Shown here: piece by piece, positions 34,888 through 43,780 of the stretch | Numbering within the stretch: the stretch's first letter is position 1 | How the letters are laid out: every line of letters begins with the position of its first letter | Assembly: GCA_963678235.1 (NCBI GenBank) | Contig: OY782766.1 | Coordinates: 3,472,001-3,536,000, forward strand | Direction: 5' to 3' | Origin: JABMQB01 sp963678235 | GTDB taxonomy: Bacteria > Bacteroidota > Bacteroidia > Bacteroidales > Prolixibacteraceae | DNA: 64,000 nt | Notes under the pieces: model-generated | What the model was told of the DNA's origin: nothing | Database searches by the model: none | The model's input: only the letters and a program-made list of their open reading frames with translations | Made by a program: the position numbers and the translations under genes

Positions 34888-35631
34888 TTACTTATTTGCT
34901 TTTCTTATATACTGGTCCAAAGCCATGGTCATTGACGGAGCCTGAGGCGTTGGTGCCTCAATATCGAGCCTAAGTCCTGCTTCCCGAACTGCTTCAGCCG
35001 TAGATGGACCAAAAGATGCAATTTTTGTATCGTTTTGCTTGAAATCAGGAAAATTCTGCTGTAATGATTTTATTCCGGATGGACTAAAAAACACTAAAAC
35101 ATCGTATTTGATATCACTTAAATCTGAAAGATCGCTGCTAACTGTTTTGTACAAAATTGCTTTTGTAAAATCGTAGCCGTTACTCTCCAAAAGATTTGGG
35201 ATTTCTTCTTTATGAATATGAGAAAGCGGAACAAGGAATTTTTCCGATTTATGTTTTTTCATCACATCCATTAAATCTGCAAACCTCCCGTTACCAAAGA
35301 ATATTTTCCTTTTTCGGTACACAATATACTTTTGCAGATAAAACGCCGTAGCTTCAGAGACACAAAAATATTTCATCGTGTCGGGCACAACAATCCGAAG
35401 TTCTTTTGCAATTCTAAAAAAATGATCGATAGCAGTCCTGCTTGTAAATATAACTGCACTATGATCTAAAATTTGAATTCTGGATTGTCTGAATTCTTTT
35501 GCAGGGATTCCTTCTACGTGTATGAATGGCCTAAAGTCGATCTTCACATTGCTTTTGGCGGCCAGCTCAAAATATGGCGACTTGTCGCTTGTCGGCTTTG
35601 GTTGTGAAACCAATACTTTCTTTACTTTCAA
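34888..35631 (-). CDS. hemD: uroporphyrinogen-III synthase
   Basis: 247 aa. Cyclises hydroxymethylbilane to uroporphyrinogen III in heme and siroheme synthesis. The family is weakly conserved; visible here are the start KVKKVLVSQPKPT, SAVIFTSRTAIDHFF, DVLVFFSPSGIKSL and IASFGPSTAEAVREAGL, which form the two-domain fold. Linked upstream to DUF4271, a pairing that is common in Bacteroidota. Other heme genes are not in the window. Confidence 0.9.
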   Translation of the reverse strand: MKVKKVLVSQPKPTSDKSPYFELAAKSNVKIDFRPFIHVEGIPAKEFRQSRIQILDHSAVIFTSRTAIDHFFRIAKELRIVVPDTMKYFCVSEATAFYLQKYIVYRKRKIFFGNGRFADLMDVMKKHKSEKFLVPLSHIHKEEIPNLLESNGYDFTKAILYKTVSSDLSDLSDIKYDVLVFFSPSGIKSLQQNFPDFKQNDTKIASFGPSTAEAVREAGLRLDIEAPTPQAPSMTMALDQYIRKANK

Positions 35632-35664
35632 AATGTCTATACATTTAATTAAACTTCCCTCCTT

Positions 35665-36642
35665 TTACCCAATCACCAACTTGTAAATTAACAACAAGGG
35701 TAAAATTTCAAGGGTACAAAGGTATAAAAAGAGATAATATATTGAAAATTGTTTCTTTATTAATATTAATATACCACGCTGAAGCGAAAGAAAATAGAAG
35801 ATTCCGACCAGTACTAGCCCAATGTGAATAAAGAATTTTTGGGAAAATATTGGCGAGAATAATACAAAAGCAATAACCGGAAATAAAAATAATCCAAGCA
35901 CCCTGTTGTAGTTCGTAAGGTTATACAAATATTCCATTGTTTCAGAAGTTCCTTCAACAATGTTACCAATGACCATATAGATCATTCTTTTTACGACAAA
36001 ATATCCTAATGTTATTCCTAAGCTAAATAAATATAAATTAAAACTCTGCAAGGGGATTCGGGTACCAAAATGTGCCAGCACAAAATAAACAAACACCGAA
36101 AAAGTAATATAGAAATATACTTCCAGCCTGAATGATCCATGAACCAGCGAAATTTCACGTTCCCTGAACATGCGTGTTGCCGTTGAAAAATTTACCAGTG
36201 ATTGAAACAAATGCGCAAGGTATTTTCGATAAGGAATTTTAATGGAAGCAAAAATCATTAAGGCTAGTAGCAAAAGAATTGTTAACCAATCAAAACTTGT
36301 TTTTTTATATGCCCTGACCGGTAATACGATATCATTTACGGTTCCAATTTCTGTAGTTAATAGCTTGGCATCAATAGGTTTCATTGTTCTGGAAGAGCCT
36401 ACCAAAAGTGATTCTTCCTGCTTTCTTAACCAATACCTTATTTGAGCCCGCGTTGGAGGTTTAGGTTTTTCTTCAACTACTACTCTTTCTTTTGCAATAG
36501 AATCAAGTGGACGCAAGTTCCGCTCGGAAATGGGAATCCTATCTACCTTCAGTTTTATTGGTGCCGGCTGTAAGTTTTGTATATCTAACAAACCTTTTAA
36601 CTGAAGGGTATCTCTTTGCTGATATTTGCCAAATTCTTCCAT
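35665..36642 (-). CDS. DUF4271 membrane protein
   Basis: 325 aa. A polar N-terminal region of about 115 residues with prolines (PKPPTRAQIRYWLRKQE) is followed by seven or so membrane helices (from FDWLTILLLLALMIFASI on). The family is specific to Bacteroidota and is usually next to hemD, as here (33-base gap). No function known. A -7 box lies 17 bases before its ATG. Confidence 0.85.
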   Translation of the reverse strand: MEEFGKYQQRDTLQLKGLLDIQNLQPAPIKLKVDRIPISERNLRPLDSIAKERVVVEEKPKPPTRAQIRYWLRKQEESLLVGSSRTMKPIDAKLLTTEIGTVNDIVLPVRAYKKTSFDWLTILLLLALMIFASIKIPYRKYLAHLFQSLVNFSTATRMFREREISLVHGSFRLEVYFYITFSVFVYFVLAHFGTRIPLQSFNLYLFSLGITLGYFVVKRMIYMVIGNIVEGTSETMEYLYNLTNYNRVLGLFLFPVIAFVLFSPIFSQKFFIHIGLVLVGIFYFLSLQRGILILIKKQFSIYYLFLYLCTLEILPLLLIYKLVIG

Positions 36643-36658
36643 ATCCCTTTTCAGAATG

Positions 36659-36708
36659 CAAAGATACTGATTTAGATAATCGTAGCACGGTATGATTTGT
36701 TATTTTTG
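36659..36708. promoter_or_regulatory. divergent -7 boxes for DUF4271 and dus
   Basis: TATCTTTG on the minus strand (36659-36666) serves DUF4271-hemD. TATTTTTG on the plus strand (36701-36708) ends four bases before the ATG of the dus gene, so that mRNA may have almost no 5' leader. Confidence 0.55.
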
Positions 36709-36712
36709 AACT

Positions 36713-37645
36713 ATGATTTACATGGCGCCACTACAAGGATTCACAGATTATGTTTATCGAAAAATCTATTCAGAAAACTTTCGTGGAATTCATAGCTATT
36801 TTATCCCATATATTTCGATTAAAAATGGAGTGTGTTTAAAGAAGCACCTAAGAGAGGTTCTCCTGGAGAATAATAGGCAAGATAACGTCGTGCCACAAAT
36901 TTTGATCAAAAACGAAGAAGAATTAAACCAATTAGTGGCTCTAATAAAGGAATATGGGTACAAGGAGATCAACATCAACCTTGGATGCCCATACCCAATG
37001 GTAACCAAGCGTGGAAAAGGAGCCGGATTATTGCCATTCCCAAAAAAAATTGAATCCATTTTAAATGCTTGTTTCGATAACCTGGATATGAAAATTTCAG
37101 TAAAATTGCGCTCTGGTCTTGATAGCGAAAAAGATATATTTCAGGTAATCAAGGTATTAAACAAGTTTCCTTTAAAAGAAGTCATTTATCATCCGCGAAT
37201 TGCAAAACAATTGTACAAAGGGAAAGCAAACATTGAATTATTTGAAGATATAAATGCCTTATCTACCAATCCATTGGTTTTTAACGGAGATGTAAACACA
37301 TTAGCCGATTACTCCGTGCTTCAAAACAAATTTCCTGAAATTGATCGTTGGATGTTGGGCAGGGGTTTGTTAATGGATCCTTTTCTCCCTGAAAAAATAA
37401 TTAATCAAACCAATGAAATAACCAATCAAGCAGATAGGTTATGGAAATTTCACGAACAAATTTTTACTGAATATTCAACTATTCTTCAGGATGATAGCCA
37501 GGTTTTGATGAAGTTAGCCCAGTTCTGGACCTATTTTTGTTATTCGTTTTCACCTACACACAAAGCTTTCAAACTGATTAAAAAAGCAAAAGACCCTCAG
37601 AAATATAACAATGCTGTTGACAGAATATTCAATGAATTTGCTTAA
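36713..37645 (+). CDS. tRNA-dihydrouridine synthase family protein
   Basis: 310 aa. FMN-dependent reduction of uridines in tRNA. Motifs: MAPLQGFTDYVYRKIY at the start, ININLGCPYPMVTKRGKGAGLL with the catalytic Cys, KISVKLRSGLD, VFNGDVNT and WMLGRGLLMDPFLPE. It is a short Dus without extra domains; which uridine it modifies is unknown. The ATG at 36713 matches the family start although it is only 4 bases from a -7 box. Its stop overlaps the stop of the small convergent gene. Confidence 0.92.
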   Translation: MIYMAPLQGFTDYVYRKIYSENFRGIHSYFIPYISIKNGVCLKKHLREVLLENNRQDNVVPQILIKNEEELNQLVALIKEYGYKEININLGCPYPMVTKRGKGAGLLPFPKKIESILNACFDNLDMKISVKLRSGLDSEKDIFQVIKVLNKFPLKEVIYHPRIAKQLYKGKANIELFEDINALSTNPLVFNGDVNTLADYSVLQNKFPEIDRWMLGRGLLMDPFLPEKIINQTNEITNQADRLWKFHEQIFTEYSTILQDDSQVLMKLAQFWTYFCYSFSPTHKAFKLIKKAKDPQKYNNAVDRIFNEFA

Positions 37646-37791
37646 CAATTTTCTTTTTCATATTCTTCCATACATTCCATCAGCCATATAAACTCGCGGT
37701 ATTCGGGCGTGCCTTCCTCAGCTTCGCTAAGTTCAAGAAAACGAACCAAAGCCCTTCGGTATTCATCTTCGGTGTAAATCCTTTCTTCCAC
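37642..37791 (-). CDS. 49-aa protein resembling the N-terminal part of HigA-type antitoxins
   Basis: Small acidic protein starting with GTG at 37791, seven bases after the polA stop. It reads VEERIYTEDEYRRALVRFLE, then LSEAEEGTPEYREFIWLMEC and MEEYEKENC. The pattern T-E-x-E-Y-x-x-A-L-x-R--E-G-T-P-E--L--E-x-Y-E is what I recall from the region before the helix-turn-helix in HigA/HigA2-like antitoxins, but here the DNA-binding half is absent. No toxin gene is adjacent. It may be a stand-alone helical protein. Its stop overlaps the convergent dus stop. Confidence 0.65.
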   Translation of the reverse strand: MEERIYTEDEYRRALVRFLELSEAEEGTPEYREFIWLMECMEEYEKENC

Positions 37792-37798
37792 AATAATT

Positions 37799-40582
37799 TT
37801 AATGTGCGTCTAACCAATTGCCTGCTGCATTCATTTCAACGGTTAAAGCAACCCCAATATCTACAGCATTTTCCATTTCGGTTTTAACAATTTCTTTCAC
37901 CTGTTCCAGTTCAGGTTTATAAACATCAAAATTTAATTCATCGTGCACCTGTAAAATCATTTTTGAGATAAGGTTTTGTTCTTTAAACTTTTTATAGATG
38001 TTAATCATTGCGATTTTAATAACATCAGCAGCTGAACCTTGAATTGGTGCATTAATGGCATTTCGTTCGGCAACCCCTCTCACAACAGCATTTGCCGAAT
38101 TGATGTCTTTTAAATAACGCTTTCGCCCCATAATTGTTTTTACATAGCCAAGGTTTCGGGCATCTTCAATTGCCTGGTTCATAAATGCTTTTACACCCGG
38201 GAAGCTTTCAAAATATCCGTCAATCAGCTCTTTTGCTTCGCTTCTTGGAATATTCAAACGCTGCGAAAGGCCAAAAGCAGAGATACCATATATTATTCCG
38301 AAGTTGGCAGTTTTTGCCTTTCTCCTCATATCCGGTTCTACATCATCGGGCTTTAATCCATAAATATTTGCAGCAGTTATCGAATGAATATCTTTCTCTT
38401 CCCTGAAAGCGTTAATCATTTCCCCATCCTTGCTCAAAGCCGCAATTATCCTTAACTCAATTTGTGAATAGTCGGCGGATAAAAATACATTATCGTTGTT
38501 TTCAGGGATAAACGCCTTCCTGATTTCACGCCCTTCGGCATCGCGTATAGGAATATTTTGAAGGTTAGGATTTTGTGAACTTAAGCGGCCCGTTGCTGCC
38601 ACAGCCTGGTTGTAAGATGTGTGGATTTTCCCGGTTTTCGGATTAATCAGGGTTGGAAGTGTTTCAACATAGGTGTTCAATAGTTTTTTTAACCCACGGA
38701 ATGTCAACACTTTGTTTATGATCGGATGCCTTTCCTGCAAGCGAGTTAATACTTCCTCGCTGGTAGAATATTGTTTTGTTTTGGTCAATTTTGCATTCGG
38801 GTCGATGTTGAGTTTCTCGAACAAAATGACACCCAATTGCTTAGGGGAAGCAACATTAAATTCTTCGCCGGCCAACTCAATTATTTCTTTTTCCAGGCCA
38901 ATTATTTGTTCTCTAAGCTGATTCGCAAAGACTTTGAGTTCGTCAACATTTAATTTCACCCCGGCATTTTCCATGTGCACCAGCACAGGGATCAGCGGCA
39001 TTTCCATTTTATGGAATAAATCGATTAGCTCATTTTTTTCCAGCTCAGGCTCAAGCAATCCCTTCAGCTGAAATGTCAGGTCTGAATCTTCACAAGCGTA
39101 GTTCACAAGATCTTCCTGAGCAGCTTGCAACATAGTTTGTTGATTCTTTCCTTTTTTACCGATTAAGTGTTCCGTTGGTATTTTCCTGTAATTCAGGTAA
39201 TTTTCACACAACATATCCAGGTTGTGTTTCATATCCGGTTGAATCAGGTAATGGGCAATCATGGTGTCAAAAAGCTTTCCTTTCACTTCTAAACCATAAT
39301 TGCTTAACATGAGGATATCGTATTTGATATTTTGCCCTATTTTCATAATATCCTTATCCTCAAATATTTCTTTAAACTCAAGGACAATTTTTGTGGCTTC
39401 AGCCTTATCCCGCGGAAGCGTTACACAGTATCCTTCGTTTTTCCGGAATGAAAATGAAATACATACCAGTTCTGCAGTATGTGTATCTAATCCTGTGGTT
39501 TCGGTATCAAAGCAAAACTCCTCCTGTACAGAAAGTTCGGCACGAAGGCTTGCTCGCTTCATTTCATTATCAACCAGGTAATATTGGTGTGGCACATTTT
39601 CAATCGAATCCATTTCAACCGACTGTTCCACAACCGGGGCTTCAAATTGGCTTTCAGTTCCAAAAAGCAGACCTTGCTCGGCTTTTTCAACCGGGGCAGC
39701 ACCAAGTTGCATTTTTTGTGCCAGCGACCGAAATTCCAAATCCGTAAAAATATCTTTAAGTACTACTTTGTTAGGTTCATCAATTTTAAGGCTTACAGGA
39801 TCAAAATCGTAAGGCACATCCTGAATAATAACCGCCAATTTGCGCGACAAGCGAACTTGTTCTTCATAAGTTTCAAGATTTTCCTTTTGTTTCCCTTTTA
39901 AATCAGAAATGTGTTCATACAATCCATCAATGCTTCCATATTGCGCAATTAATTTCTGTGCAGTTTTCGGACCAATACCCGGACACCCAGGAATATTGTC
40001 TGCCGAATCGCCCATCAATCCAAGGATATCAATTACCTGTTCAGGGTCTTCAATTCCGAAGTTTTCCTGTACCTCTTTTATCCCCCAAACCTCAGGATCA
40101 TTACCTCCTTTTGCGGGTTTGTACATCACAATATTTTCAGAAACCAACTGTGCATAATCTTTATCAGGGGTCATCATATAGGTTTGAAAACCTTCCACTT
40201 CCGCTTTCTTTGCTAGTGTTCCGATCACATCATCAGCCTCAAAACCTTCCTTTTCGATAATTGGAATATTAAAGCCTTCAATAATTTTTCGGATGTATGG
40301 AATTGACTTTCTTAAGTCTTCCGGCATTTCTTCCCTGTTGGCTTTATATTCTTTGAACATTTCGTGCCTGAAAGTTGGTTTCGAAACGTCAAAAACAACA
40401 CCAATAAATTCCGGTTTTTCTTTTTCCAACAATTGGGTTAAAGTATTCGTAAATCCAAGCATTGCTGAGGTATTTAACCCTTTTGAGTTAAACCTTGGAT
40501 TTCTGATAAAGGCAAAATAACTCCGGTAAATTAATGCAAAAGCATCGAGGAGGAATAACTTTTTTGAACTGTTTTCAGACAT
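37799..40582 (-). CDS. polA: DNA polymerase I
   Basis: 927 aa with all three domains. 5'-3' exonuclease at about 8-300 (LFLLDAFALIYRSYFAF, EADDVIGTLA, GDSADNIPGCPGIGPKTA). 3'-5' exonuclease at about 345-520 with its acidic residues kept (FDTETTGLDTH, NIKYDILML), so proofreading is expected. Polymerase at about 560-925 (ATGRLSSQNPNLQNIPIR, SADYSQIELRIIAAL, RRKAKTANFGIIYGIS, QVHDELNFDV). Repair and Okazaki fragment processing. Ten bases downstream of queD and followed by the small GTG-started gene. Confidence 0.97.
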   Translation of the reverse strand: MSENSSKKLFLLDAFALIYRSYFAFIRNPRFNSKGLNTSAMLGFTNTLTQLLEKEKPEFIGVVFDVSKPTFRHEMFKEYKANREEMPEDLRKSIPYIRKIIEGFNIPIIEKEGFEADDVIGTLAKKAEVEGFQTYMMTPDKDYAQLVSENIVMYKPAKGGNDPEVWGIKEVQENFGIEDPEQVIDILGLMGDSADNIPGCPGIGPKTAQKLIAQYGSIDGLYEHISDLKGKQKENLETYEEQVRLSRKLAVIIQDVPYDFDPVSLKIDEPNKVVLKDIFTDLEFRSLAQKMQLGAAPVEKAEQGLLFGTESQFEAPVVEQSVEMDSIENVPHQYYLVDNEMKRASLRAELSVQEEFCFDTETTGLDTHTAELVCISFSFRKNEGYCVTLPRDKAEATKIVLEFKEIFEDKDIMKIGQNIKYDILMLSNYGLEVKGKLFDTMIAHYLIQPDMKHNLDMLCENYLNYRKIPTEHLIGKKGKNQQTMLQAAQEDLVNYACEDSDLTFQLKGLLEPELEKNELIDLFHKMEMPLIPVLVHMENAGVKLNVDELKVFANQLREQIIGLEKEIIELAGEEFNVASPKQLGVILFEKLNIDPNAKLTKTKQYSTSEEVLTRLQERHPIINKVLTFRGLKKLLNTYVETLPTLINPKTGKIHTSYNQAVAATGRLSSQNPNLQNIPIRDAEGREIRKAFIPENNDNVFLSADYSQIELRIIAALSKDGEMINAFREEKDIHSITAANIYGLKPDDVEPDMRRKAKTANFGIIYGISAFGLSQRLNIPRSEAKELIDGYFESFPGVKAFMNQAIEDARNLGYVKTIMGRKRYLKDINSANAVVRGVAERNAINAPIQGSAADVIKIAMINIYKKFKEQNLISKMILQVHDELNFDVYKPELEQVKEIVKTEMENAVDIGVALTVEMNAAGNWLDAH

Positions 40583-40592
40583 AAATTTTTAC

Positions 40593-41042
40593 TTATTCAT
40601 TATCGGATGCGACCCATTCGGCATACGAAGTAACGGTTTCGTACAGCCGCACTTTATATAAAGAAACATTGATCGGCAAATGTTGTTGAAGAATTTCAGC
40701 AATATGTGCAACTATATTTTCGGTTGTTGGCTGAAAATCAACCAAAATAAGGCGTTCGGTTTGATTTTTATAGCCCTCGATTTTATCATCCGACGTTGCA
40801 GAATTGATCATTAACGCATGATCGAACTTCGCAACAATATGTTTTTTTACAATATTTTTTAATTCGCTAAAATCAAGGACCATTCCGTCTTTTGGGTGGT
40901 TTTTTTGATTTAGGGCCTGGCCAACCAATGTGATTTCAAGATTGTATGAATGACCGTGAATATTTTTGCACAATCCGTCGTACCCGTGGAGGGCATGTGC
41001 CATTTCAAAATGAAATCTTTTTGTTACCCTGATTATTGACAT
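40593..41042 (-). CDS. queD: 6-carboxy-5,6,7,8-tetrahydropterin synthase family
   Basis: 149 aa. Zinc enzyme that turns 7,8-dihydroneopterin triphosphate into 6-carboxytetrahydropterin in queuosine synthesis. Zinc and active-site residues are visible in FEMAHAL, the catalytic Cys in GLCKNIHGHSYN with two zinc His, DFSELKNIVK, FDHALMIN and TTENIVAHIAE, and the late Glu in RLYET. Other queuosine genes are not close; it shares a transcript with polA. PTPS and QueD are hard to separate by sequence. Confidence 0.9.
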   Translation of the reverse strand: MSIIRVTKRFHFEMAHALHGYDGLCKNIHGHSYNLEITLVGQALNQKNHPKDGMVLDFSELKNIVKKHIVAKFDHALMINSATSDDKIEGYKNQTERLILVDFQPTTENIVAHIAEILQQHLPINVSLYKVRLYETVTSYAEWVASDNE

Positions 41043-41099
41043 TTTCTGTTTCTCTTTTTTCGATGGTGAAATTACTGAAATTTAAGAAACATGTAAATT

Positions 41100-41130
41100 G
41101 TTTCCCGTTTTTCTTTCTAAAACGAGAAAC
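41100..41130 (-). other. stable hairpin in the queD-polA leader
   Basis: GTTTC-C-CGTTTT / AAAACG-A-GAAAC with a 7-base loop: 11 pairs around one mismatch. It lies 58-88 bases upstream of the queD start and is not followed by a T-run. It does not carry the preQ1 riboswitch sequence. Confidence 0.45.
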
Positions 41131-41153
41131 TTGCGGCTAAGCTTGTGCAATAA

Positions 41154-41185
41154 AAAAGGATGTACCTAAAAATGTACATCCTTTT
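41154..41185 (-). terminator. intrinsic terminator of the padR-pspC-DUF4252 operon
   Basis: Perfect 12-base stem AAAAGGATGTAC / GTACATCCTTTT with 8-base loop; the minus strand continues with T residues, 28 bases after the DUF4252 stop. Confidence 0.93.
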
Positions 41186-41212
41186 AAAAATTTATCTATG
41201 TATTATTCACGC

Positions 41213-41719
41213 CTAATCTGAAAAACCCCTGCCAAGTTCTTTCATTCCTTCCATGTCGGATACTTTAAAATCCCCGTAAAAAGATACGATAAAATGCAGG
41301 CTTTCTGCATTGTCGTTTTTAAAAAACACATGGCATTCGCTATACTTTTTCTTTTTACCCAATAGCCAAATTTCTGCATCGTTATCACCATCCGGATCTT
41401 TATATTTATGATAGCTTGATTTTGGAAGAAAACCTATAGCTTTCTCCAGGAATTCAGGACCGGACAATTTTCCTTTATTTGGATTGTACGACATAAACCT
41501 CACCTGATTTAAATCTCCGGTTACATTTTTTTCCCCATCTTCATCTTCGTCCCCAATACTAAGGTCGATGGCATCAATCATATTTTTAGAAAAGGAAAAA
41601 TTGGTAACGCCCTCCCTGTCGGTAAACACATCGTACATTTTGTACGATTTACTTTGAGCAACTCCGAAAAGCGGAACTAAAACAATGGCTATAAATAGGA
41701 AAATATATTTCATTTTCAT
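41213..41719 (-). CDS. DUF4252 family secreted protein
   Basis: 168 aa. Signal peptide (KYIFLFIAIVLVPLFGVAQ) and a mature part of about 148 residues with acidic clusters (IGDEDEDGEKN, PDGDNDAEI). The ending (ESLHFIVSFYGDFKVSDMEGM) fits DUF4252, a Bacteroidota family without known function that often follows ECF or PspC-type genes. Last gene of the operon, 11 bases after the PspC gene. Confidence 0.72.
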   Translation of the reverse strand: MKMKYIFLFIAIVLVPLFGVAQSKSYKMYDVFTDREGVTNFSFSKNMIDAIDLSIGDEDEDGEKNVTGDLNQVRFMSYNPNKGKLSGPEFLEKAIGFLPKSSYHKYKDPDGDNDAEIWLLGKKKKYSECHVFFKNDNAESLHFIVSFYGDFKVSDMEGMKELGRGFSD

Positions 41720-41730
41720 GGCATATCTTT

Positions 41731-43305
41731 TTAATTGTTCGCTTCTTTTAAGGTCAATCCTTCGGGCATCATGGTCCAGTATTTATCAACCATATCGCCA
41801 TCCCATGTGTTAGATACATTTTCGATATCGTAAATAATTCGGATCATTTCTTCATCAAGGAAGATGGTTTTTCCAACCGGAACTTTCACGGTTACCTGAA
41901 CCTCCTGATCCCTCCATTTACCATCTTCATCAATAATAAAATATGGATCAAAAGTTAAGGTAGAATCCGATTTCTGGAAATTATATATTATTTCTTCAAT
42001 ATTATTTTTTGCATCGCTTTGGCTGCTTCCGCGTGATGATTTCCGAACAACGACTACAAAATTATCGCCACTGGCTTCCCTTACATCCAGTTTTGGTTTC
42101 CCCAGCAAAACTTCGTCTCCATCGGATACTGCTACTTTGAATTTGTCAATATCAAAATCCAATTCACTGTATTCATCCCATTTATCCTCCGCTAATTCAA
42201 GGTACATAGTCTGGCAATTATCACATTGGATTGTTTCGCTGCTTGCCAACGATGTTTTGTCCTTGAAGTTTCCTATTTGACTTGCCGATACAACCACAAT
42301 GGTCACCAATGAAATTAACCAAATACCTACCATACTTAAGGCAATTGCCGTATTATTGGTTTTATACCTGAATACCAGTTTTGTACCGATAAATAACATT
42401 GCCAATAATGGAATCCCTAATAAAAGCATGATGGAGACCATGCCAATAGTGACAGAACCTGGTGTTACAAAATGGTTTAAAAACCCGGGCACATGTAATT
42501 CGGGAGACCAAATCATTGGTACGTTCGACACAATGGAATGACCAACAATCATTGTGGAAACCATGCCTAATAATCCGAAAAACCCGGAGAAAATAAGTAT
42601 TACCCCAATGATAATTACTACCACTTTAAGTGCTACTTTTAAAATGGAATAAACCACATCACCAAATTCTGAAACGTGTTCTTTTCCCTTGCTATATGAT
42701 TTTGATTCCTTAAATTTTTTAACGCTTTCTTTTACCTCTTTTACTTCTTCCCTTATGGAAGATTCGATATTGGAAACGGTAACTTCTTTTCCTCTCATTT
42801 CTAAACGCTGAGCGGTATTTCTTGCTTTAGGCACTGCGATCCAAAGAACCAAATATGCCAAAAGCCCTATTCCGTTAAGTAAAAACAAGACCACCATAAT
42901 TATTCGAAGGATAACCGGATCCATATTAAAATATGCACCAAGGCCACCACAAACGCCACCTAAAACACGGTGGTCGGGATCCCGATAAAGGCGTCTTTTC
43001 CGTTTTGCCCCTCTACCCGCTGGAGCTTCTTCCTCTCCTTCTTCTTCCATAAAATCTTCGGGCGTACCCATTGTTTCTATAATCTCATCAACCCATTCGG
43101 TTACCACTACTTTCTTTTCATCGCTTGATTTTTCATTAAAAAGCTCTGCAATCCTTGCTTCAATGTCTGCAATAATTTCTTTTCCTTCATCGGTTGAACC
43201 AAAGTGCTGCTTGAGTTTTAAAAGATAGCTTTGTAGTTTTTCGTAGGCATCTTCTTCTATATGGAAAACTGTGCCGCTTATATTTATTGTAAATGTCTTT
43301 TTCAT
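41731..43305 (-). CDS. PspC domain membrane protein
   Basis: 524 aa. An N-terminal soluble region (about 1-90, KKTFTINISGTVFHIEEDAY) resembles the adaptor part found in Bacteroidota PspC proteins. PspC itself is at about 103-165 (LYRDPDHRVLGGVCGGLGAYF, next residues NMDPVILRIIMVV). Several membrane helices follow to about 370, then a periplasmic C-terminal region of about 150 residues (LDVREASGDNFVVVVRKSSR). PspC proteins take part in envelope stress responses. Its gene lies between padR and DUF4252. Confidence 0.9.
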   Translation of the reverse strand: MKKTFTINISGTVFHIEEDAYEKLQSYLLKLKQHFGSTDEGKEIIADIEARIAELFNEKSSDEKKVVVTEWVDEIIETMGTPEDFMEEEGEEEAPAGRGAKRKRRLYRDPDHRVLGGVCGGLGAYFNMDPVILRIIMVVLFLLNGIGLLAYLVLWIAVPKARNTAQRLEMRGKEVTVSNIESSIREEVKEVKESVKKFKESKSYSKGKEHVSEFGDVVYSILKVALKVVVIIIGVILIFSGFFGLLGMVSTMIVGHSIVSNVPMIWSPELHVPGFLNHFVTPGSVTIGMVSIMLLLGIPLLAMLFIGTKLVFRYKTNNTAIALSMVGIWLISLVTIVVVSASQIGNFKDKTSLASSETIQCDNCQTMYLELAEDKWDEYSELDFDIDKFKVAVSDGDEVLLGKPKLDVREASGDNFVVVVRKSSRGSSQSDAKNNIEEIIYNFQKSDSTLTFDPYFIIDEDGKWRDQEVQVTVKVPVGKTIFLDEEMIRIIYDIENVSNTWDGDMVDKYWTMMPEGLTLKEANN

Positions 43306-43368
43306 CTCTTTTTTATTGAATGGTTATTTCTGAATTTCAAATCAATTTACTGGTTTTCATTTAAATAA

Positions 43369-43701
43369 TTATGAGGCATGTGCCTTAATTTTATCTACAG
43401 CATCGGTTAAATCAGTCCATGATTTTTCCAACTCCAGTAAAAAACCTTTTCCGTTTTCAGTTAACTCGTAGTATTTTCGTGGTGGCCCCTGGGTTGATTC
43501 TTCCCATCGATAAGCCAGTAAACCATCATTCTTTAGCCTTGTAAGCAAGGGGTAAAGTGTTCCTTCAACGACAATCATTTTAGCTGCTTTTAATTCCTGG
43601 ATAATATTACTGGCATATAAGGGCTTGCCTTCCAGGACAAGGAGGATACAGTATTCTAATACTCCTTTCCTCATTTGTGCTTTTGTGTTTTCTACATTCA
43701 T
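43369..43701 (-). CDS. PadR-family transcriptional regulator
   Basis: 110 aa, winged-helix repressor of the short PadR type. Typical segments are RKGVLEYCILLVLEGKPLYA, VEGTLYPLLTRLKNDGLLAY (recognition helix and wing start) and WEESTQGPPRKYYELTENGK. It is the first gene of a PadR-PspC operon, a common Bacteroidota pairing, and probably represses it; no effector can be named. Confidence 0.93.
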   Translation of the reverse strand: MNVENTKAQMRKGVLEYCILLVLEGKPLYASNIIQELKAAKMIVVEGTLYPLLTRLKNDGLLAYRWEESTQGPPRKYYELTENGKGFLLELEKSWTDLTDAVDKIKAHAS

Positions 43702-43780
43702 TTTGTTTCCCTTTCTTATTTTAAATGCCTACAGTTTATTTTTACTTTTATTATTCTGCCGAAAAAATGAATACTGTTTA

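Noticed and set aside
41043..41212. preQ1 riboswitch upstream of queD
   Set aside because: The hairpin there lacks the conserved loop and A-rich tail of preQ1 classes.
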